64,000 nt of DNA. Source: Nostoc sp. UHCC 0302. Lineage in GTDB: Bacteria; Cyanobacteriota; Cyanobacteriia; Cyanobacteriales; Nostocaceae. The notes beneath the pieces are model-generated. The model did not search any database. It saw nothing but the letters and a program-made list of their open reading frames with translations, and had not been told where the DNA came from. Position 1 is the first letter of the stretch. The number at the start of each line of letters is the position of its first letter. Location of the stretch: NCBI RefSeq assembly GCF_038096175.1, contig NZ_CP151099.1, positions 1,862,501 through 1,926,500 on the forward strand, given 5' to 3'. A program made the translations under genes and the position numbers. This document shows positions 63,409 through 64,000 of this stretch, piece by piece.

Positions 63409-64000
63409 TCAATCATAATCAGCATCAACACCGCTAATTTTTAGCACATCACTCATAGTCGCACAGTAATTTGGTTGGTCAAAACTAGCAGGATTAATCG
63501 CATTTTCATAAGTAAAATGTCGATAGTCCATGCAAAATCTACTCCAAGCATCCATCTGAATGCGGAATACAGCAATAATAAAATTAGCTAAGGTTAAAGA
63601 TAATGGAATGCGAAAGTAAATTTTTTTGCCTAAATAGGTGCAAACTTGTTGTATTGCTTGGTCTGCTGTTAACTGTGCTTGACCTAAAACTAACTGTCGT
63701 GGTTCATCTTCTTTAGGGGGATGATCAATTAAATATCGCACGACGGTGGCAATATCTCGTGCATGAATAAAGTGAAAACTACCATCTGCTTTGAAGAAGC
63801 GAATTAAATTTATATATTTGGTAACTTCTGAAATACCAGAGGAAACATGAGAATAAGGTTTATTAACATCACCGCCCAAAACTAAAGTCGGAAAAACTTT
63901 AGTAATTTTGGGTGCGATCGCTAACTCTGACATCACTTCTAAACACTTATACTTGGAACGAATATAATCTATTCCAAGTTCTCCTGCTTCCTTCAACGGT
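63409..64000 (-). CDS. NAD(P)-dependent epimerase/dehydratase, C-terminal part
   Basis: The frame enters from the right edge and about 196 residues are seen. YIRSKYKCLEVM gives the YxxxK catalytic pair of extended SDRs; FHFIHARDIATVVRYLI is the substrate-domain block typical of sugar-nucleotide epimerases and related NAD-dependent reductases. The apparent TTG start near the edge is not used as a start because the frame is open beyond it. Ends in a cysteine-bearing tail (QPNYCATMSD). Confidence 0.8.
   Translation of the reverse strand, partial: PLKEAGELGIDYIRSKYKCLEVMSELAIAPKITKVFPTLVLGGDVNKPYSHVSSGISEVTKYINLIRFFKADGSFHFIHARDIATVVRYLIDHPPKEDEPRQLVLGQAQLTADQAIQQVCTYLGKKIYFRIPLSLTLANFIIAVFRIQMDAWSRFCMDYRHFTYENAINPASFDQPNYCATMSDVLKISGVDADYD

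Overview
The window reads as chromosomal DNA of a filamentous, heterocystous-type (Nostocales) cyanobacterium. Signs are abundant HIP1 octamers (GCGATCGC), Nostoc-style short tandem repeats between genes, a full phycoerythrin (PE) locus with phycoerythrobilin synthesis, and a mycosporine-like amino acid (MAA) cluster. The assignment rests on reading the proteins; no search was run.

Region 1 (about 1-28.7 kb) is a phycobilisome island. It holds an nblA-type gene, cpeBA, cpeZ, a cpeF-like gene and cpeY. On the minus strand are a cpeCDESTR operon and a large double-domain linker. A phycobiliprotein-like gene, a HEAT-repeat gene, a cpeU-like lyase and pebA/pebB follow. The region ends with a phycocyanin operon ordered cpcB-cpcA-linker-linker-cpcD-cpcE-cpcF. 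The outstanding feature is amino acid composition. CpeB, CpeA, CpcB, CpcA, CpeC and both phycocyanin rod linkers have no methionine beyond the initiator. They have no cysteine except the nine bilin-attachment cysteines of the four phycobiliproteins. Lyases, regulators and bilin reductases of the same locus keep normal Met and Cys. This matches the principle known from the sulfur-limitation phycocyanin-3 of Calothrix PCC 7601 (Mazel and Marlière, 1989). Here it extends to phycoerythrin and its linker, in one locus with its own lyases, pigment synthesis, CpeR activator and NblA. I read it as a nearly self-contained sulfur-sparing phycobilisome.

Region 2 (28.8-41 kb) is mixed housekeeping and accessory DNA: an Rpn-type nuclease, an HD hydrolase, a PutA-like bifunctional proline gene split by a frameshift in a C/T tract, a GNAT acetyltransferase, a hybrid histidine kinase cut short by an in-frame stop, a metal-receptor-like protein, and an M4 metalloprotease with its emfourin-type inhibitor.

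Region 3 (41-51 kb) is an MAA cluster: mysA-mysB-mysC, a GT14-type glycosyltransferase and mysD on the plus strand, facing a GT4 glycosyltransferase and a phytanoyl-CoA dioxygenase family gene (mysH candidate) on the minus strand. The content suggests glycosylated and/or palythine-type sunscreens.

Region 4 (51-64 kb) is decaying and variable DNA. It contains a CoiA/GIY-YIG protein, a dinB pseudogene carrying a MITE, a pseudogene of an F420-type NADP oxidoreductase, a divergent SDR/LysR pair, a peroxiredoxin-like protein, exopolysaccharide-type glycosyltransferases, a secreted tandem LCCL-domain protein and a partial epimerase. Several MITE-like elements and dispersed palindromic repeats occur throughout.
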